Shown: piece by piece, positions 33,347-45,600 of the stretch
How positions within the stretch are numbered: the first letter of the stretch is position 1
Layout: every line of letters begins with the position of its first letter
Source of the DNA: Macrothele yani
Taxonomy: Eukaryota; Arthropoda; Arachnida; Araneae; Macrothelidae
DNA length: 64,000 nt
Assembly (NCBI GenBank): GCA_039090855.1
Contig: CM077024.1
Coordinates: 68,450,594-68,514,593, forward strand
Reading direction: 5' to 3'
Notes under the pieces: model-generated
Told to the model about the DNA's origin: nothing
The model's database searches: none
Seen by the model: the letters and a program-made list of their open reading frames with translations, nothing else
Program-made: the position numbers and the translations under genes

Positions 33347-35555
33347 AGTACTTTTGTAGAAATTTCTTTCTTAAGTTATTGTGCGATAGATAATTTCTCC
33401 GGCTGTTAATACCGGGAAAAAGAAGGGTTTTTTCGTGCGTGCAGATATATTGGAAAAGCCGGAATTTTCTCGAATCGTTTGCACAACGTATGACACGAAT
33501 TTATTTTATAATATTGCCTTGAAAACCAAAGGTAAACAAGAGAGGAGAAATCCTGATTGCGTTGGTAGTAACATCACTGTGTTACAAGAAAGGATTCGCC
33601 GATTTAAGTTCAAGCGGTAGAAAGTCATGTTGTTCAAAAGCTTCAATTTAATTGCGGTATTTATTTTAATTTGATGATCACTTTGAATGTGCTACAGCTT
33701 TAGGAATTCATTCTTCCTTTTATTTTTTCCGTTAATTTTGTGTTATAATTATTACACAGCAATCGTTAGGATTGCTAATGTGAAGGCAAATTGAGAAAAA
33801 ATAGCTATGTTAGTACAACCATGTTTTATATCATGTTTGAAGTTTAGTTATTTTAAACTGATATCCAATAATGTGTTCAAACTTTTAGTGAAGCGATTAC
33901 TTCTCAGGCGAGCTAAACGCTTATCTTTTACAATAAGCCTGAAACATATATCTTAAATTCTCTTATTAACAACGATTCCTTTTTTTCTTAAGCCATATGA
34001 GTGTTCTGAATATTTTATTCGTCCATTAAGGGAGGTTATTTTTCAAGCACTTAAAAATAAGGTTACCTTCGTCGAAGAAATATTCTTAAGGGAAATAAAA
34101 GCAATGGATGTGAGCTTTTTCTGCTCTTCCACTGATCGACCACGTCGAAAGAAATGTTCATTGTTGTTCTGCCTGAGTGTGGATAGTCGGAGATTTAGTC
34201 TGCTGCAGTGAAAGATGAGCAACATCCGACGCTAACGTAGGATTCGTCGCCCGCCCTTCCGCACAAATGCTATGAGGTAGACGACACGACATGTATCTCT
34301 TCCCACTCAGGGTTCCCTTATTTCATCTCTTACCCACACCGATTACCTGTCGGCTCATTCTATCCATGCGGGGATCAATGACGCTGAACATTCTTTTATC
34401 TGGATTTTTCCTCCTCTCACATCTTTTCAGTGACCGTTAGCTGCTAACCGATCGAAATGGCAGTTAGGATCACAACAGTTTGAAAACCCAAGACTCCAAA
34501 ACAAAATCTTTTCTTCGACTCGCTGCGTCTGTTGCTTTTAACTCTCTCTTTTATCTTATAGCTGTAATTTACTGATACAATTCTTCCAAGAACAGCATTT
34601 CGTAAGATTTTTATCCTGAATGGCAGCTAAGCCTAACCTCATTCACATTTACTTGGGTTATTCAGAATAATTTTTAAAACTATTAAAAAGGTAAACTGTT
34701 TTAAAAGTTTTATAAGTACTGAAAGGTCTGAAGAGGGGCTGATAAAAATCCCCATGTCTAAAGCAGTTAGTAGCGCTGAAAGTATCAGAAACGTTTGCAT
34801 AGTCTGAGTAAATGGAACAAAATTAGTTCCGAGCACAGTCAAAGTAGCCATACATTATTCAGTAAATTACAGTCATTCTTTGAAACATAGTATTTTAGAA
34901 AAATTCCAGATCTTCAGTTTTATTTTATTCAGTATCCAAATATTTTCGCTACGAAATTCGGAAACATTTCAAACGGCATCTTCAGTTTTCATTTGCTCAC
35001 CTGAAATACTCATTTTAATGTACTGAATCGAAACAAAAATTTTCGATTGCATTAGAGAAAGTGATTTCATCTTTGCCTTCACAGAACAAATGTGGTCTTA
35101 TTGGTTGGGTATTTACTACTTCGATAATTTATTTTATGTCATAATTTCAGAGACACTTTAGAAACAGCTTCAGCAACATAATTTGCTGCTAGTTACCTTA
35201 GATGTACAGCACTTTCTTGAGCCCCGAATTCTTCTTAACTGCGTTACTTTTACTCTAATCGAATCTTATTACGACACATTTTTATCAAGTAGAAATATCT
35301 TAGAAAGTGCTCACACCCAAGAAACATTATTCTTTAAAATATCCCTGGGCTAAAAACGAAAAGTTTTAGAGAAGCCCGCAATCGAGCCTTCTCTAAAGAA
35401 AGCTTCTCTAAGAGGGACTGAAAGGGCCTTAAGAGAGAGAGTGGTGATAAGTGCTGTTATTAATGGTAATAATAATAATACAAAACTTGTTGAAAACACT
35501 AAAATTTTGTATCCTTGACGAAGCACTTTCTCTTCAGGAATATTGCATTTATTTT
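33347..35555. other. No recognisable gene
   Basis: Two kilobases of unique-looking AT-rich DNA. Frames such as 33435-33620, 34043-34225 and 34639-34851 carry no domain. No arrays. Confidence 0.4.
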
Positions 35556-35750
35556 TTTTTATTTCGCAGTTTAACGGCCACTGTAAGCAACTCAATGGGC
35601 AAAACTAATCGCCCGTCCTTAGTTTAGAGCCAGAGGTTTCAGGTAAAAGACAGAGCCAGTGTTGTAAGGCGCAAACATCATTCATGCTTCACGTGTGATC
35701 TGAACCAGGATCCATCTGCAAAAAATGATCAAAGGCCAGCGCTGGGACCA
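35556..35750 (-). repeat. tRNA-derived SINE, family a (diverged)
   Basis: Plus-strand order TTTAACGGCCACTGTAAGCA, CAACTCAATGGGC, AATCGCCCGTCC, AGAGCCAGTG, then a degraded B box region and AAGGCCAGCGCTGGGACCAC. It fuses at its head to a perfect inverted repeat at 35731-35772. Confidence 0.75.
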
Positions 35751-35772
35751 CAGCGTCCCAGCGCTGGCCTTT
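35731..35772. other. Perfect 18 bp inverted repeat
   Basis: AAAGGCCAGCGCTGGGAC and its inverse complement are separated by six bases. The sequence derives from the SINE head, so part of the head has been duplicated in inverted orientation. Confidence 0.85.
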
Positions 35773-35774
35773 TA

Positions 35775-36005
35775 AGTCACCGAAGGTCACTTCACCGAAA
35801 AGTTCATTTCACCGAAAGGTCATTTCACCGAAAGGTTCACTTCACCGAAGGGTCATTTCATCGAAAAGTTCATTTCACCGAAAGGTTGTTTCACCGAAAA
35901 GTACACTTCACCGAAGGATCATTTCATCGAAAAGTTAATTTCACTTCATCTAAAGGTTCATTTCACCGAAAGGTCGTTTCACCGAAAGATCACTTCACCG
36001 AAACG
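35775..36005 (+). repeat. ~18 bp minisatellite (CACCGAAAGGTCATTT type)
   Basis: About twelve units alternating TTCACCGAAAGGTCAT and TTCACCGAAAAGTTCA. The same minisatellite occurs in the opposite orientation at 59575-59822. Confidence 0.9.
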
Positions 36006-36484
36006 TAACATCCCCATTGTAGTCTGTTCTCTATGCGATGTCAGGAACTTCTGAGATGTTTAATGAAGAATTCCACAATGTCCCGAATTTATCACTTACA
36101 GAATCATTAATTGTTATCAGTCGGTGATTCCGGCAAAGGAGAGAGGAAAAGAAAATACAAAAATGTAAAAAACGTCCAACCAGAAAAAAATCGATCGCTC
36201 TAATAAAACTGCACATTATTATAGCGATCGATTCTCACAAATCGTGCAATTGTTTTTGGATGTTTATATGAGAACTACTTTTGCATCGTACATTATATGC
36301 AATATAAGTATGCAGAAATTTGAACTCCAAGTCGAATTTTATGTACGACTTGCGTGATTACTGTTGCCAGATTTCTTTTGAATCTCATAAGAAGTATTAA
36401 GGAAGTATTAAAATTTCTGTAATTCGGGATGACATTGGAATGAAAAATAAAATCGTTCAATGACATGTAGTACAATGTGAAAGT
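36006..36484. other. No recognisable gene
   Basis: Spacer with palindrome-like ATCGATCGCTCT / ATAGCGATCGAT near 36190-36230. No coding signal. Confidence 0.4.
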
Positions 36485-37993
36485 GGTTCACTGTAAACCG
36501 CCACACAGGAAAACTGCCACACAGGAAAATTGCCACCCAAGAAAACTGCCACACCGGAAGATTGCCACACAGGAAAACTGCCACACGCTTTTCATTAAGG
36601 GGCCGGGCTCAAATTGCTCTTCCTTCGAGTAACACTTTGAATGTGTGGCAGTTTTCTGGGGTGGCAGTTTTCCAAGTTTCCGAATTATGTGTGACAGTTT
36701 CCCAAGGTGCCTAACGATGGGAAGGAGCTCTTTTGTTTGTCTGAATTTTCATGTCGGTTCATACTTACGGCAACTGGCCACAGAAGTTCAAAGGGGGGGG
36801 AGGGTAAAAGGTTGCCGTTTCTTGGCCTATATTGAGAATTGAATTGGGAACTCCAAAGAAATTTCGAGAAAACGTTCTATTTAAGCGCCAAGCGTTCAAG
36901 AAAGAACAATAAGGTGGGATTTTTTTAATAACGCTGCACTTTTACTTAGTCATTAAATATTTACATAACATGTCAAATTTGTAATATTTTTCTTTACATT
37001 TATTTGTTGTGTAAATGTTGTGAATATGGCAGTGATAAAGTAAAAACTATTAAAAAGGCCTAGGCCTAGGGCCTATGAATTAATATTTCGTGCCTAAGTA
37101 AATACCCAATATTATTAACTTCATTTTCTGTTAAACGTTGTGAATATGGCATTGGTAGAATAAAAACTGGTAAAAGGACCTAAACCTAGGCCTGGAGCCT
37201 GTGAATAAATATTTCGTGCGTAAATAAAAGCGCAATATAATTAACTTGATTTGATGTATAAACGTTGTGAATATGACACTGGTAGAATAAAACCTGTTAA
37301 AAAGGCCCTATGCCTGTGGCCTATTATGACTATTTAGTGCCTAAGTAAAAGAGCAATGCTATTGACTTGATTTGATACGTAAGCGTTATGAATATAAAGT
37401 CGGCGAATTAAAAGCTGTTAAAAAGGCCGAGGTGTAGGACCTATGAATTAATTAGGTAAAAGAAAAATGCTACAAATTTGACATCTTATGTAAATATTTA
37501 GTGGCTAAGTAAAAGTGCAGCGTTATTAAAAAAATTCCCACCTTATTGGTCTTTCCTCAACAAAACAATTTTTTCTTGGCTTACATAGAATGTTTTCTCG
37601 AAATTTGTTTGGAGTTCCCAATTCAATTCTCAATATAGGCCAAGAAACGGCATTCTTTGTACCGCACCCCTCCCTCGAATTTCTGTGGCCAGTTGCCGTA
37701 AGTATGAACCGACATGAAAATTCAGACAAACAAAAGAGCTCCTTCCCATCGTTAGGCACCTTGGGAAACTGCCACACATAATTCGAAAACTTGGAAAACT
37801 GCCACACCAGAAAACTGCCACACACTCAAAGTGGTCCTCGGAGGAATAGAATTTGTGCACGATCCCTTAATGAAAATCGTGCGGCAGTTTTCCTGTGTGG
37901 CGGTTTTCCGATGTGTGGCAGTTTTCTAAGTTCCTGAAAAATGTGTGGCAGTTTTCCTGTGTGGCAGTCGTCCTGTGTGGCGGTCTTCCTCTA
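36485..37993. mobile_element. Foldback element 1 (GCCACACAGGAAAA arms, 120 bp satellite core)
   Basis: Left arm: five tandem units like CCACACAGGAAAACTG (36500-36595), then TGTGGCAGTTTTC, AGGAGCTCTTTTGTTTGTCT, TTCGAGAAAACGTTCTA and AATAAGGTGGGATTTTTTTA. The right arm (37450-37993) repeats all of this inverted, giving arms of about 520 bp. The core (37010-37450) has four units of about 125 bp with AAAAAGGCCTAGGCCTAGGG and GTGCCTAAGTAAA. No open frame of substance. Structurally a long-TIR foldback transposon, non-autonomous. Confidence 0.82.
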
Positions 37994-38177
37994 ACTATAG
38001 AAAGTGTATTGCATCAAGAGAACAACTGAACTCTCAATTAAACTTATTTTTACCGGTAGCAATTACTATATATGCAGAATTACTATAATATCATACGAGG
38101 CTAAAATAGGCCTACCATATTTTTGAAACAAAAATTCCTCCAGGACGCTGACGGTTTTGTTGGCTTTTTTTTAACAG

Positions 38178-38180
<3 letters not shown>

Positions 38181-38219
<39 letters not shown>
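38181..38219. repeat. (CT)n microsatellite
   Basis: About 19 uninterrupted CT units. Confidence 0.97.
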
Positions 38220-38226
<7 letters not shown>

Positions 38227-39314
38227 GTCTATATATACAGGACCGGCCCGTGATATTGTTCATGCGTGGGCATGGTGGAGGTCTGGCTGTCTTTAGAAGA
38301 AATTCAGATGTTTTGTTACACACATTTCTTGAGGCACGCAGTCCACATAGTGATAGCATTACTTATGGAATTATCTTTCAAACATTCAATGAAAATCTGC
38401 ACAAATTGTCAGTCTGTATTTTGAGGGAGAATCCTGTAAGAATACACATCAGGAAAAAATACTTCCTATGGGAATACTGCCGAAAACTTTCAGAACAGGC
38501 AACAGAAGAATTAAATATTGAAAACCGACTGCGGAACGTATAACAGAAATGATGACGGGGTATGGGGGTATGTTTCCTTCCTAAAGAAAAACAGGGATTG
38601 AGGAGTTACCTGAATTTTGTAGTGTACGCATTTTTATTTAGTTTCTCTTTTTATTATATTAACAATCTGGATTTCATTAGCAATTAGGTTAAAACAAATA
38701 ATTCAAAATTCTTCGAAAATGGGGAAAAAAAGGTATTTCCTTCCCTACTGAAATCCTAATCTGTTTGTTTTTTTCCTGTATTCAGTCTCTTTACCTCATA
38801 CGGGTAAAATAAAAATTGCTAAATCACATTTAGTACCAACCAAACATGCCGTTTTCCTACTCGGTCTTAGGAAGACAACTATTCACTCTAAAAACAAATA
38901 TTCCCATCGGAGCGGTCATACCGTCCTCCCTTTTATGGTGTAATTAGTGTAATTTGCTGATGCGGTCACTTTGAAAATGATAACGTGCTATAGTGGTAGG
39001 GTAACGGGCAGAGCGCTTAGGGTTGTTTCCGTCCTGCTCTTGGTCTCCTGCTTTGCAAAACGATTGGTTAGTCAAGAAGCTAGTTTTAGGGGAGCTTCGT
39101 ATCGTAAGCAGCGTGCTTACAACTAATCGCCTCCAACACTCTTGCAGCAGGGCAATAAACCATGACGATGTGGGGCGGATTGGGGGGAGGGGGGTTGGCG
39201 GTCCCTCCTAATGTTGATACCCTGTCGTGTTTAGACCTTCTCCTTCAATGGTCTTTGTGGGAGGGAAAATAATAAGGGATTCCTGAACGCCGCTGGGTTA
39301 GCCCATCCCATCAT
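38220..39314. other. No recognisable gene
   Basis: A 97-codon frame (38250-38543) is the longest but has no recognised domain or splice context. The rest is AT-rich spacer. Confidence 0.4.
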
Positions 39315-39990
39315 CGAAATTTCACACACAAAAAAATAACGTTCAGTTCGTTTGATCTTCGTTAGATCAAATTTGATCAACTGTTATTTTTGTTAGATCT
39401 AGCATAGAACAAAAGTTATTTATCAAAACTTTCAGGGGGGGGGTAGACCCCTCCTCTCAGTTTCAAAAAATAAACTATGCCATTCATAAGACTTTCGTTA
39501 GATCAGGTATGATCACCAAACAGCTTCGTTAGATTGCTCTTAGTTTCTGAGATATGAAGCATTTTCACACTAGTTCACCCCCCTCCAAACGTTATTGTGG
39601 ATGTTTTCTGCTTACCACACTCGAAATTTCACAAAAAAATCGTTTAGTTCGTTTGATCTTCATTAGAACAAAGTTAAATTCCTGTAATTTTCTTTGGATC
39701 TACCTTAAAACGCACTTTATTCAACATAAATTTTAGGGGGAATAGCGTCGGGTAAGCCTCCCCCCCCCCATTCTCGCAGTTTCAAAAAATAAACTATGCC
39801 ATTCATTAGACTATTGTTAGATCAGGTATGATCACCAAACAGCTTCGTTAGATCGCAGTTAGTTCCTAAGATGTGAAGCACTTTCACACTAGTTCATCTT
39901 TCTGGCCGTCAAATACGGAATTTTTTGGCCTACACCCCTAGAAATTTCAAAGGAAAAAAATGTAGTTCATTTGATCTTCTTTAGAGAACA
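39315..39990 (+). repeat. ~300 bp tandem repeat, about 2.2 copies
   Basis: CGAAATTTCACA, TTCGTTTGATCTTC, GTTTCAAAAAATAAACTATG, TTAGATCAGGTATGATCACC and CATTTTCACACTAGTTCA recur in the same order at about 39318 and 39612, with a third partial start near 39935. Confidence 0.8.
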
Positions 39991-40249
39991 CTTAATACAG
40001 TGGCGTAACTACAAGTGTCACAATGGGGTGGGGGCTTAGGGGATTTAAAGAAAAAATCTCTCATCAATAGTTGCTCACGGTTACTACTCTTATTTTCAAG
40101 AAATAAATAAAAATTAAGCACCTATCTTTTACTGTAATAAAATATATCATTATTACATACTGATTAACTTCAAGAAAATAAACAAAATATATCAAAACAC
40201 TAACTGAAGAAAATACTACATGCGCAAAAGAATAATGAAGCACTTTTAA

Positions 40250-40900
40250 TAATCAAAAGCAAAATTCTAGCATTATTAAGCACCCTAAAGAGTCAAAATA
40301 AAGTACTTTTAAATATTCCTTATACATGTTGGTGCTTGAAAGTACGGTGTGATAACTGTAACCTCCTTTCTGTTTTTGAAGCAAATGTTTCCAAAACACA
40401 GTCTCGAAAGATTTTCCTACATTCGTCACTTTGAATTGAGAGAAGTGACAACCCTGAAAGCTGTTCTTATCCCATCGTTGAACGAATTTATGACTTTTGC
40501 CTTGCAACATGTTGAACTAAGAGGAATTGTAACTGCTATTTTCACCAATTTATGTTAAGTTGGAAACAGATCACAAGGCAGTAATCCTAGCATCTCTAGC
40601 AATGTATCTGATATTTTTTCTTTGTTAGAAAATGTTTTTTGGCAGCTGTAACTTCTGCTTCAGGAAGGTCCATATTATGAAATTTGCAAAACTATTCCAT
40701 ATTACTGATATTGAGAAAATGCTGACTTCCTATTACACCCGGTGACAGACAGTGAATTCCATTTACAATGTGTTCAGAGTCAAAGCTGAAATTCCAGAAA
40801 GTTTTCTTTGTTCTTACTTTCATGAGACTCATCATGTCCTCTGTTTGCCAACCCTTGCTTTGCTGTCAATAAAAGAACTTCAGTAAATCTCTTCAAGAAA
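40250..40900 (-). pseudogene. Probable hAT-like (DUF4371-type) transposase remnant
   Basis: Minus-strand translation begins LTAKQGLANRGHDESHESKN followed by KENFLEF (about 40880-40800). This resembles the conserved QGLAxRGHDES...NFLEL block in hAT-related proteins such as ZMYM1-like and TTF/DUF4371 transposases. Downstream, MYKEYLKVLYFDSL at about 40290 may be a later block of the family. Many stops; boundaries unclear. The homology rests mainly on the first block. Confidence 0.4.
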
Positions 40901-40954
40901 TTCCGCCTCTTTTTTAGCACGTCTTTTGTAAAAAAAGATCGTGCTTATGCTACC

Positions 40955-42700
40955 GGTTTGTCCGTCCGTCTTCACCCATGATATCTCTGCAACTATTAGT
41001 CCGATATGAAAAATTCTTTTTGCATTGGGAAGCTTGAAATATGCGAATGATGATCCTTCAATTCGCTTTTTTTTACGATGTACAATTTTGCCGCTAGGGG
41101 GCGTAAATGCAGATGATGTTGAATTCAAAAATACGTTTTATTCCACATATTTGCTTCTAAACATCCGATTGAAAAAATTATTTTATCTTTCGATTTCTTT
41201 TATATCGAAGAGTATTTTAGATATAGTTACTTTTTCAAATAACGCATAGATTTTTCGCTAGGGGGCGTAAAAGTAAATTACATTTTTCCTGATAACTCTT
41301 CTTCTAAAACTCCGATTTGAAAAAAAAAATTCTTCAGTGGATACACCTTCTGATGGAAAATCTTTTGCACATAATTTCAAAATTTTGATAAGGCATACTT
41401 TGGCCACCAGGGGGCCTAAGCGTTAATTTTTGCTTCTGATGTATTTGCCATAAAATCTGAGCTTCTAAAATTTCGATTGAAAAAATTCTTTCGTGGACTG
41501 ATGCCACTCACATCGATAAACCTTTTCGGAATATTTTCTTCTTAAAATATTCCACAGTTTCTCCGCCAGGAGCGTAGATGTTATTTTTGTCTATACTTCT
41601 AGGAGTCCGATTTGAAAAATTCCTTCTTTGTTGGATAGTGTTTCCAGTGTGACATATTTTTCAAATAATTTCAAAATTTTCCTTTTATTCACAGATTTTC
41701 CACTAGGGGGCGTAAAGGTAAATTGCGTTTCCCTCCTTTATCTCTGCTTCTAAATCTGCGATTTCAAAAATTCTTTCTGCAACGGATATAGCTCCTGATG
41801 GGAAATCCTTTCCACATAATTTCTAAATTTTGTAAGATGTATTTGTATGAAAACATGAGCTTCTGAAATCTCGATTGAAAAAACAGTGGTTTGTTGACCG
41901 ATGCTACTCATGTCGACAAACCTTTTAGGAACATTTTCTTTTTGAAATAATGCATGGTTTCTACGCCAGGGGGCGTAGATGTATATCTTATTTTTGTCAA
42001 TATCTCTACTTCTAGGAGTACGATTTGAAAAAATCCTTCTTTGTTGGATAGTGTTTCCGATGCGAAATGTTTTTCCTATAAATTCAAAATTTTCAAGGAA
42101 ATAATAGACTTTGCGCTGGGGGCCACAAAGGTAAATTGCGTTTTCTGCGTTTTTTCTGCTTCTTAAACTCCGATTTGAAAAATTCTTCCTGTATCGCATA
42201 CAAGACCTGATGGAAAATATTTTTCACATAATTTCTAATATTTGGTAAAGAATGGTTTGGCCAACAGGGGGCATAAGTGTTAATTTCTGCTTCTGATGTA
42301 TTTGTAGCAAAATCTGGGCTCCTGAAAACTCGACTAATATTTTTTTTTCTTTTACCGATAGTGCTGATATGGAAAAACCTTTTGAGAATACTTTCTTCCT
42401 AAAATAATGCATGGTTTTTCCACCAGGGGACGTAAAGTTACATCTTATTTTCGTCGATATCTCTGTTTCTAAGAGTCCGATTTGAAAAATTATTTCTATG
42501 TTGGAGAGCGTTTCCGGTGCAAAATATTTCTCATATAAATTACTGTTTTTCTTAACACACAAGTCTGCAACCAAAGGGCGTAAGCTCACGATTCCGTTTA
42601 CATCAATATCTGAGGGATTAAAAACCCGTTTGAAAAACTTCTTTCTTCCGTCAGACACTATTGTTTTCCATACCGGTTCCATTGACTTTGAATAGCTTTG
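40955..42700 (+). repeat. Tandem array with CTCF-like boxes (right copy)
   Basis: Opens with TTTGTCCGTCCGTC and CTGCAACTATTAGTCCGAT, then about ten units of ~150 bp. Each has a version of CCACTAGGGGGCGTAAA; boxes near 41090, 41252, 41402, 41565, 41700, 41962, 42112, 42260, 42418 and 42570. Strongest forms: GGCCACCAGGGGGCCTAAG, TTCCACTAGGGGGCGTAAAG and GCCGCTAGGGGGCGTAAA. The intervening sequence carries CTTCTAAAACTCCGATTTGA and CATAATTTC. It is the inverted counterpart of 28930-30690. Long minus-strand frames here (41750-42199, 42224-42682) are read-through of repeat units, not genes. Confidence 0.8.
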
Positions 42701-43490
42701 ATAAATTTAATTTGCGTCTCAGAACGGATTCAAAAGACGTGCACCCGAAAATTCGGCATCATCTTTCTTGTTATTTCTTCTACTGAAGCACCTTCAAGTT
42801 GTTCTTCAGCATTTCTTATACCTGAACTTATAACGGTGTCATAGTTCATCCAGAATTCCATGGCTTAAAAATGGCAATGAGTTTTTTTCATGCAGTTTTA
42901 GTTTTTCTAAATTTTTTTTCCAATTGCAAACTCAAATTTTCGTAAAAGCAGTTTCCACCTTAGACGCTGTTTTAGTTAAGAAAACACGCCACGGAAAACA
43001 AAAAGCACTGTTTAATGAAACACTGTACTCAAGCCATGGAAATTGTTTGTACCAACAAGCATTGAATTGCCTTTTCTGGGCACCAAATTGTGTCAATAGA
43101 AAAACAATTCGTAACTGATGTGGCCAATCTTCCTTCGAACTAAGATCACTTGCCTCTTTTTGCACATTTTGCACTGACACTGAAAAAGCGCTAGTACTAG
43201 CTACTAGGTATAGACCTACTTTAACTTGAGAGTATTGTCCTTCTTCCAGAGTATTGTCTTTCTTTTTTGTATTGAAATTAAAACACGATCGTATATCCAT
43301 TTCGGATGCAAACTTTACGAAAAGAAAAACCACCACAGAGAAAAATAAACACTCATATTCGAGAGATATGTATTGTTACAAAAACTACTGACCGAGGGTT
43401 TTTTCACTCCTACGCTAAAACGTGGCTTAATTCTCGATGGAAACGTTCCAACTCTTTCCAAATTGAATAATGCTCCCATATTTATGTCGG
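42701..43490. other. No recognisable gene
   Basis: A 134-codon minus frame (42932-43336) shows no domain. Nothing else recognised. Confidence 0.4.
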
Positions 43491-43700
43491 TAATCGGAAA
43501 AGTCCCCCACAGGAAATTTCCCCCACTTTCGGAAAAGTCCCCCTCGTCGGAAAAGTGCCCCATAGGAAAAGTCCCCCACCTTTTTCAGTCAGGGAACGTG
43601 CACAAATTGCGTTTTACACAAAATATCGAACGTGGGGGACGTGGAGAAGATGCAGCCGAACAACGCGCACAAATATGTGGGGGAAAATTCAAGGCTCGGC
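43491..43700 (+). repeat. Minisatellite arm (CCCCCAC-GGAAAA type)
   Basis: Units such as CGGAAAAGTCCCCCACAGGA and TCGGAAAAGTGCCCC, then CTTTTTCAGTCAGGGAACGT, matching the arms of foldback element 3 at 47.3 and 49.5 kb. No opposing arm close by. Confidence 0.7.
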
Positions 43701-43727
43701 ATTTCAAACATTTATCGCTGTTTATAG

Positions 43728-45600
43728 TAAACAAGTTTGTAAAATCGTGCAATGCATTGAATATAATACGCTTTCCAACATACCAGAAATCATTACTCAA
43801 GTTATGAGAATAATGGATGTGGAATAAATCTCGGTCCTGTGTCCTGACCTTTCATCCCATTTCGACGATATTCAACAGAACCGGTTCGGTATACGTCCGA
43901 AATAACATGATAAAGTTTTGTCGTAATCGAAGCATTTTTACATAAGTTATGATGCATAAGGGCTTTGACCCCATTTCGCCCATTTTCAATGGGGTTTGTC
44001 GCCAGGTGATTCCCTACCACATACTAAAATTTCATCGAAATCGAACCTTTTTTACCTTAGTTATGACCCATAACAGCAGTGGAATGAATTCCGTTCCTAT
44101 GTACTGACCTTTGACCCCATTTCGCTCACTTTAAATAGGGTTCTTTCCCAGATGATCCCCTACCAGATATTAAAATTTCATCGAAATTGAACGATTGCTA
44201 GGCGAGTTATCATGCGGACGGACATACGCACACAACGCGTGACGTAATGAGACAGATAGTGTGACCGCGCGCCAACATTCTCAAACGCGAGATTGTGACG
44301 TCATAAGATTTCTAAGCATTTGTAACATTAATGGAACAACGCCATGACACTGAAAACGTTATAATTCGAGGTGGTTATTTAACCCACTAAACGAATTCTC
44401 CTAGAGTCGAGATCAAGCTAAATCGATTTCTAATACCAGAAAACGGTAGTTTAACTACTTCCATCAAAATTCTTAGAGCCATTTTCAAAATAAAATGTAT
44501 ATACATACATTCAAGAATTGCTACTTTAAGGTGGACGTCAAGTAATTTTGCTTCCTATACTACCAATGGAAAAACTTCTGTACACATTTTCTTCACAATT
44601 AATGCGTTCCCAAGGGTAAAAATTTGAACATCGATTAAAATAGCTTTATTTCATAACTTGAAATACTTAATATTTTCTAAACCATAACCGTAATTATTCA
44701 ATCCAACATTTATTTGTCCACTGACGTCATCAAAGTACAGCTCGCGCCATCTTTTCTCTGGTTTCAACACCACCAAAGGAAAAGTTATTGATTTTTAATA
44801 TAATTATGGTTATGTTTTAGAAAATGTAAAGTTTTCCATGTTATAATATGAAGTTCAAATTTCCATTATTGGGAACACACTAATTGTGAAGGAAATGTGT
44901 ACAAACATTTTTCCATTGGAAGTATAGGAAGCAAAATTACTTGACGTCCACCTAAATAGTATGGGATAAGAGCGATGGAATGGATCGCAATCCTATGTCC
45001 TGACGTTTGACTACATTTTGTCCATTTTCAGTAGGGTTCGTCCTAAGGTACATACTGAAATTTCATCGAAATCGAACCATTTTTACACACGTTATGACGC
45101 ATAAGGGCAATGGAATGCATCTCGATATTATGCCCTAACCTTTGACCCCACTTCACCTATTTTGAATAGGGTGCGTCCCCCGGCGGTCTCCTACCACATA
45201 GTAAAATTTTATTGAAATCGAACCATATTTACGCAAGTTATGACTCATAAGGGCAATGGATTGATCCCGCTCCTACGTCGTGACCTTTGACCCCATTTGT
45301 TCCAATTTCAATAGGGTTCGTCCTCAGGTAATCCCCTACCACATAGTAAACTTTCATTGAAATCGAACCATAATTACGCAAGTTATAACGCATAAGGGCA
45401 ATGGAATGATTCCGCTCCTACGTCCTGACCTTTGATCCCTGTTGTCCCATTTTCAATAGGGTTCGTCCCCAGTTGGTCCCCTACCACTTACTAAAATTTC
45501 ATCGAAATCGAACCATTTTTACGCCACTTATCGTGACGGACGGACGGACAAAGCTGGAGCATATACGCTTCTTCAACCTACGGTTGAAAAGTGTAAAAAA
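43728..45600 (-). repeat. Composite tandem-array element, copy B (inverted)
   Basis: Inverse complement of 1636-3666: three units, then the segment with GCGCGC and the foldback (44529-44953), then about four units, ending CATATACGCTTCTTCAACC. Homology extends past the units at both ends (for example TAATGATTTCTGGTATGTT and TTGAAGAAGCGTATATGCT), fixing the edges. Confidence 0.78.
44529..44953. repeat. Foldback subelement inside array copy B
   Basis: Starts AGGTGGACGTCAAGTAATTT and ends with its inverse complement. Same family and same relative position as 2156-2593. Confidence 0.75.

Noticed and set aside
38250..38543. 97-codon plus frame as a gene or exon
   Set aside because: No domain, no clear splice sites and no repeat-family match; length is compatible with chance.
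41750..42682. Two minus-strand frames of ~150 codons as genes
   Set aside because: They are read-through of the tandem array units; the repeated peptide pattern follows the ~150 bp DNA period and has no domain.
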